Assembly (NCBI GenBank): GCA_028277025.1
Contig: JAPYVG010000004.1
Location: 1 to 64,000 of the forward strand
Direction: 5' to 3'
Source: Sulfolobaceae archaeon
GTDB lineage: Archaea; Thermoproteota; Thermoprotei_A; Sulfolobales; Sulfolobaceae
Length of the DNA stretch: 64,000 nt
Shown here: piece after piece, positions 60,945-64,000 of the stretch
Layout: each line of letters starts with the position of its first letter
Numbering within the stretch: the stretch's first letter is position 1
The notes under the pieces: generated by a model
Database searches by the model: none
The model's input: only the letters and a program-made list of their open reading frames with translations
What the model was told of the DNA's origin: nothing
Translations under genes and position numbers: made by a program

Positions 60945-61331
60945 TTGCAATTAACTTTACCGTGTGAGTATTCGGTAAAGGAGATATTACCAGCTATAAG
61001 GGCTATTGTCGCCGAGAAATTGGTTAACGAAAAGAAGGTCTCTATTTATAAGGCTGCCGAATTGATGGGTTTAACTCCAGCCGCTGTAGAAAATTATATT
61101 AAGAAGAGGAGAGGAATAGCTGTTAAAGAAATTCTCAGAAAGGACAAGAGGTTTATGGATTTGATAGACTCTTTTACTGATAATATTTTAAACAGTAATG
61201 TAAGAAATCAGTTAGCGTCTTATTATTGTATACTCTGTGCTGAAGGTAAGAAAACTTTATCTAAGAACGGTTATCAGCTCTCTCCTTGTCTTGTAGAAAG
61301 TTTATCCTATGATTTTTCTTTTAAGAAATGA
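60945..61331 (+). CDS. HTH transcription regulator, archaeal COG2522-like type
   Basis: 128 residues with a TTG start. The front LPCEYSVKEILPAIRAIVAE, then a helix-turn-helix VSIYKAAELMGLTPAAVENY, then a Cys-containing helical half (YYCILCAEGKKTL, SPCLVESL) match the small archaeal regulators whose front begins LPCE-x-SVK-x-ILPA. It follows nrdJ by about 50 nt on the same strand, so nucleotide metabolism is a possible target. Its end overlaps the convergent 350-residue gene by 30 nt. Confidence 0.78.
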   Translation: MQLTLPCEYSVKEILPAIRAIVAEKLVNEKKVSIYKAAELMGLTPAAVENYIKKRRGIAVKEILRKDKRFMDLIDSFTDNILNSNVRNQLASYYCILCAEGKKTLSKNGYQLSPCLVESLSYDFSFKK

Positions 61332-62354
61332 TTCGAGCATTTTCTTTATTTTAATTCTTACAAACTGTATTCCGTACCTTCTGATTGGAATTCTAACTCT
61401 ATCAAACTCTGTGTTTAATTCCTCCTTTAAGTTTCCCTGAGGGTCTAAAATCTCCGTGCTTATTATTCTACCGGATATATTAAATGTGAAAATTATTGGG
61501 TCTGGGTTAATGTTTACTAGTCCCATTATTAATTCCCCATTATTATATCGGAGAAAGAACGGTATTACGCCGGCTGGGTAAATATAGTACAAGGGTAATC
61601 TAAATGTGGGTTTGCAGTCTAGTTTAATTATGGGGTTTTGCAAGTTCCATGCTATTTGATAGGGTTTTACCTCTTTCCAGTTATCACTTTCTATTACCAT
61701 AATCTCGTCATTGCCTTCAATGTGCAATGTTCCCTCTATGTTTTCCAATTTAAATGGGGATTTGCTAATTAATGAGTAAGTTTTAGTTAGTTCTATCGAG
61801 AAAAGGTTTGATACGCCATTTACCTTTTCTGAGGATCCTATGAAAAATGGGTTGAGATAATAATAAGTGGGGTTTAAAAAGCCTAGATTAAGCTTATCTT
61901 TTCCTCTTAGGATAATAATTTTGTATTTTTCCTTCTTCTCTTCACTTTCTGGGTTTTCTGTTAGTTCTCCACTTCTCATATAAACTCTTTTATTTTCTAT
62001 CCAATCAATTCTATCCCATGGAGACGGGTTGAAGTAACTTTCCCCTTCTTTACATGGTATTAAGTCTACGATTAGTCTCTTTAGAGAATTTACGTCTATT
62101 TTAAAATTCCAGCCTAACTGTGTTTTTTCTAAAGGCGTGCGTATGTAAGCTTTTTCTCCTTTTCCTATCGTGTTTATTTTGGTACCGTCTGGCCCTATTA
62201 TTTCCGCATTTCTTTTCCATTCTATTTCTTCACTTATAAAGGAAAGTAATTGTGGTGATTGTTCTAAGTTTAGAATTTCGTCCTCTATTTCTACTCTCTT
62301 TATTTTTGGAAATGGGAAATCAGCGGCTACCTTTATCAAATCATCTAGTTTCAT
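61302..62354 (-). CDS. Unknown 350-residue beta-rich protein
   Basis: No family recognised. The sequence is full of beta strands and aromatic residues (FNPSPWDRIDWIENKRVYMR, YYIYPAGVIPFFLRYNNGEL) with a C-terminal stretch that resembles the final beta domain of glycoside hydrolases (RIPIRRYGIQFVRIKIKKML). It could be a sugar-related or phage-type protein; no catalytic motif is seen. It follows gatE by 50 nt on the same strand. Confidence 0.65.
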   Translation of the reverse strand: MKLDDLIKVAADFPFPKIKRVEIEDEILNLEQSPQLLSFISEEIEWKRNAEIIGPDGTKINTIGKGEKAYIRTPLEKTQLGWNFKIDVNSLKRLIVDLIPCKEGESYFNPSPWDRIDWIENKRVYMRSGELTENPESEEKKEKYKIIILRGKDKLNLGFLNPTYYYLNPFFIGSSEKVNGVSNLFSIELTKTYSLISKSPFKLENIEGTLHIEGNDEIMVIESDNWKEVKPYQIAWNLQNPIIKLDCKPTFRLPLYYIYPAGVIPFFLRYNNGELIMGLVNINPDPIIFTFNISGRIISTEILDPQGNLKEELNTEFDRVRIPIRRYGIQFVRIKIKKMLESFLKRKIIG

Positions 62355-62404
62355 AAGCGGTCAAGCTCATCATTTTGATCCGCCAAATGCCTTTTCATCA
62401 TGTT

Positions 62405-64000
62405 TCAGGTTCGGGGGTAATTCTTCATCTTTTCCCGTATTAATTCTGATACTCTTTTACCATCAGCTCTTCCTCTAACCTTAGACATGACTTTACCCAT
62501 TATTATATTAAATGCTTTTTCTTTCTTTTCTTCGATTTCCTTTATGTTTTCAGCTATGACTTCATCTATTATCTTCTCTAATTCACTGTCACTTATACGT
62601 GAGTATTTATTTATTATTTCATCTACGTTTTTCTCAGAAGAGGCAGTCTCTAACAATATGTCTTGAATAGAGTCCTTAGATATTTTATCATCATAAATAG
62701 CCTTTACTATTTTCTCTATAACATCGTCTGTGATAATTGTTACATCTCCTATTTTCTTTTTAACATATTTAAGGTTGATTTCCAGCAAAGATGCTATGGT
62801 TATTGGCTGTACTTTTGGCGAGTATTTCTTTATAAGTTCCTCAAATAAATCAAGTCTGGGACTGTTAAGTATTGCGTTTGCGAGTTCTTGGTTTAAGCCG
62901 AGTTCAATTAGTTTTTTCAATTTTACTTCTGGGCTTTCAGGCATAAAAGACTTAGCTAATTCTATGATTTCAATGTCTATTCTTCTTGGTGGTATATCAG
63001 TTTCTGGGTACATTCTAGCAGACCCAGGCTGTGGTCTCATAAATCTAGTACTACCGTCTTCTAATGCAGCTCTAGTCTCTTTAGGAACTCCTTTAAAGGC
63101 GTATAAAATTCTGTCTTTTATCGTATTTATCGCTAATTCTAATTTCTCTCTGCTAGATACTATTAATACGAAAGCATCATTTTCTCCTACGTTTAACTCT
63201 TTTTTAACCTCATTGACCTCATCTTGTGTTATACCATAATTTGGCAATTCATCAGAATGGAATATTCCTCCTAATCCCGCTAATACTCTAACGTAATCTG
63301 CAACTTCAGTCCCAAACCTTCTGTTAGGCATTAGTTGCCATCCGAATATTCCTCTAAACCCTGCAACTTTCATGCCATATACTAATGAGCCTTTCTCCAG
63401 CTCTTTTTTAACTAACTTACTATTAGTGTCCTTAAACACGTGAGTTAAATCCTTTGGAATAAATTCCTTAATTATTTTTTCCTCTGTTAATCCCCTCTTT
63501 TTTAATTCCTCTTTAATTCTTAGTAACTCATACTGTCTTCTGGCTTCATTTCTTATTATATCCGGTATTAATTCTAATCTTTGAACGCCTTTAATTTCAG
63601 TCTTTACTCCACCACTTATCGAAACGTTTAAATCTTGTCTTATTGTTCCAATACCTCTTTTTACTTTTCCAGTAAGCCTCATTAGTTGTCCTATTTTAAA
63701 AGCTACTTTTTCTGCTTGCTCCGGGGAATGAATATCTGGTGCTGTGGATATTTCAATTAAAGGTACTCCTAATCTGTCAAGGCTGTAAACGGTTTCTAAT
63801 GGGTTTTCAGTTACTTTCCTTGCGGCATCTTCTTCAATTGCAATTGTTTGTATTCCTATTCTTTCTCCCTCTACATCAATATATCCGCCAAGTCCTATTA
63901 TTGCAGTTCTCTGGAACCCAGTGGTATTTGAACCGTCAATTACAATTTTCCTCATTACATAAACTTCGTCCACAATAGTGCTGTTTAGTGCCATTGCTAT
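62405..64000 (-). CDS. gatE: Glu-tRNA(Gln) amidotransferase subunit E (partial, runs off the window)
   Basis: The frame is open to the right edge (about 532 residues seen; family length about 620-630), so the N-terminus is missing. [49 protein letters not shown] and [20 protein letters not shown] are the GatB/E kinase core. [20 protein letters not shown] is the GAD-type insertion found only in GatE. The C-terminal helical and YqeY-like tail is present. With GatD it makes Gln-tRNA(Gln); gatD is not visible here. Confidence 0.95.
   Translation of the reverse strand: MAMALNSTIVDEVYVMRKIVIDGSNTTGFQRTAIIGLGGYIDVEGERIGIQTIAIEEDAARKVTENPLETVYSLDRLGVPLIEISTAPDIHSPEQAEKVAFKIGQLMRLTGKVKRGIGTIRQDLNVSISGGVKTEIKGVQRLELIPDIIRNEARRQYELLRIKEELKKRGLTEEKIIKEFIPKDLTHVFKDTNSKLVKKELEKGSLVYGMKVAGFRGIFGWQLMPNRRFGTEVADYVRVLAGLGGIFHSDELPNYGITQDEVNEVKKELNVGENDAFVLIVSSREKLELAINTIKDRILYAFKGVPKETRAALEDGSTRFMRPQPGSARMYPETDIPPRRIDIEIIELAKSFMPESPEVKLKKLIELGLNQELANAILNSPRLDLFEELIKKYSPKVQPITIASLLEINLKYVKKKIGDVTIITDDVIEKIVKAIYDDKISKDSIQDILLETASSEKNVDEIINKYSRISDSELEKIIDEVIAENIKEIEEKKEKAFNIIMGKVMSKVRGRADGKRVSELIREKMKNYPRT

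Noticed and set aside
62367..62401. Two ATGATGA boxes (minus strand) after gatE, spaced like C and C' of a guide RNA
   Set aside because: The matching D' (CGGA) and D (ATGA, also the next gene's start codon) are not canonical, so chance is likely.
62730..63239. 169-codon plus-strand frame inside gatE
   Set aside because: Shadow frame of gatE; no supporting motif.
1..64000. CRISPR arrays, intact insertion sequences and rRNA genes
   Set aside because: No regularly spaced repeats, transposase frames or rRNA-like segments were seen on reading the window.

Overview
The window comes from the chromosome of a thermoacidophilic archaeon of the order Sulfolobales (Sulfolobus, Saccharolobus, Sulfurisphaera, Acidianus and relatives). 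The evidence is an AT-rich sequence with leaderless genes placed about 25 nt after TATA boxes, a complete cdvABC cell-division cluster plus a separate cdvB2, the origin-linked initiator gene whiP, a thermosome subunit of Sulfolobus TF55-alpha type, a TrpB2-type tryptophan synthase inside a trpBADFEGC operon, a tRNA-Thr with a short intron, and the footprint of an SSV-type (fusellovirus-like) integrase in a tRNA-Arg gene. Gene order looks largely like core Sulfolobales chromosome. The sequence alone does not fix the species.

Layout. 1-1.6 kb: partial acetyl-CoA synthetase, a frameshifted GNAT relic, tRNA-Thr(UGU), and a 48-residue ribbon-helix-helix gene missed by length cutoffs that resembles the cell-cycle regulator aCcr1. 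1.6-6.1 kb: AbrB/PhoU regulator with sufCBD. 6.1-11.7 kb: glycine cleavage genes (gcvT-gcvH with a PAC2-family gene and a small heat-shock gene; divergent gcvPA-gcvPB). 11.6-14.2 kb: signal peptidase, small membrane and Zn-ribbon genes, enolase. 14.2-17.1 kb: cdvA-cdvB-cdvC. 17.0-22.7 kb: topoisomerase III, rpo6, aminotransferase and SerA, Ogg DNA glycosylase. 22.8-25 kb: small unknown genes and a geranylgeranyl-reductase-like gene. 25-35 kb: valS, aspartate aminotransferase, trpBADFEGC. 35-41.6 kb: acylphosphatase, inositol-phosphate synthase, a zinc-finger protein, PEP synthase, cdvB2, UbiD-like decarboxylase. 41.6-49.7 kb: thrC-lysC-asd-PHP-nre, argF, DUF4443 regulator, NAD-kinase-like gene. 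49.8-55.7 kb: whiP with the probable neighbourhood of origin oriC3, Cys-motif proteins, an Ncs6-like protein without a PP-loop, thermosome alpha. 55.7-64 kb: argS, tRNA-Arg(GCG), integrase and viral gene relics, class II ribonucleotide reductase, regulator, unknown gene, partial gatE.

How it fits together. Cell-cycle functions recur: cdvABC, cdvB2, whiP/oriC3 and a candidate aCcr1 repressor whose remembered target motif AGTATTA lies between the ribosome-binding site and the ATG of cdvA. Several short GC-rich strips between genes carry C, D', C' and D boxes at the spacing of archaeal C/D box guide RNAs; four candidates are listed (best two at 17.04-17.09 and 35.27-35.32 kb). Metabolic genes form tight, often overlapping operons: glycine decarboxylation, tryptophan synthesis, and the aspartate-to-threonine branch.

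The most unusual items are the split-integrase fossil beside tRNA-Arg, the PP-loop-less Ncs6 relative, the CPHY-cysteine proteins near the origin, and the candidate guide RNAs overlapping gene ends. Family names beyond visible motifs rest on memory of these families; no search was run.
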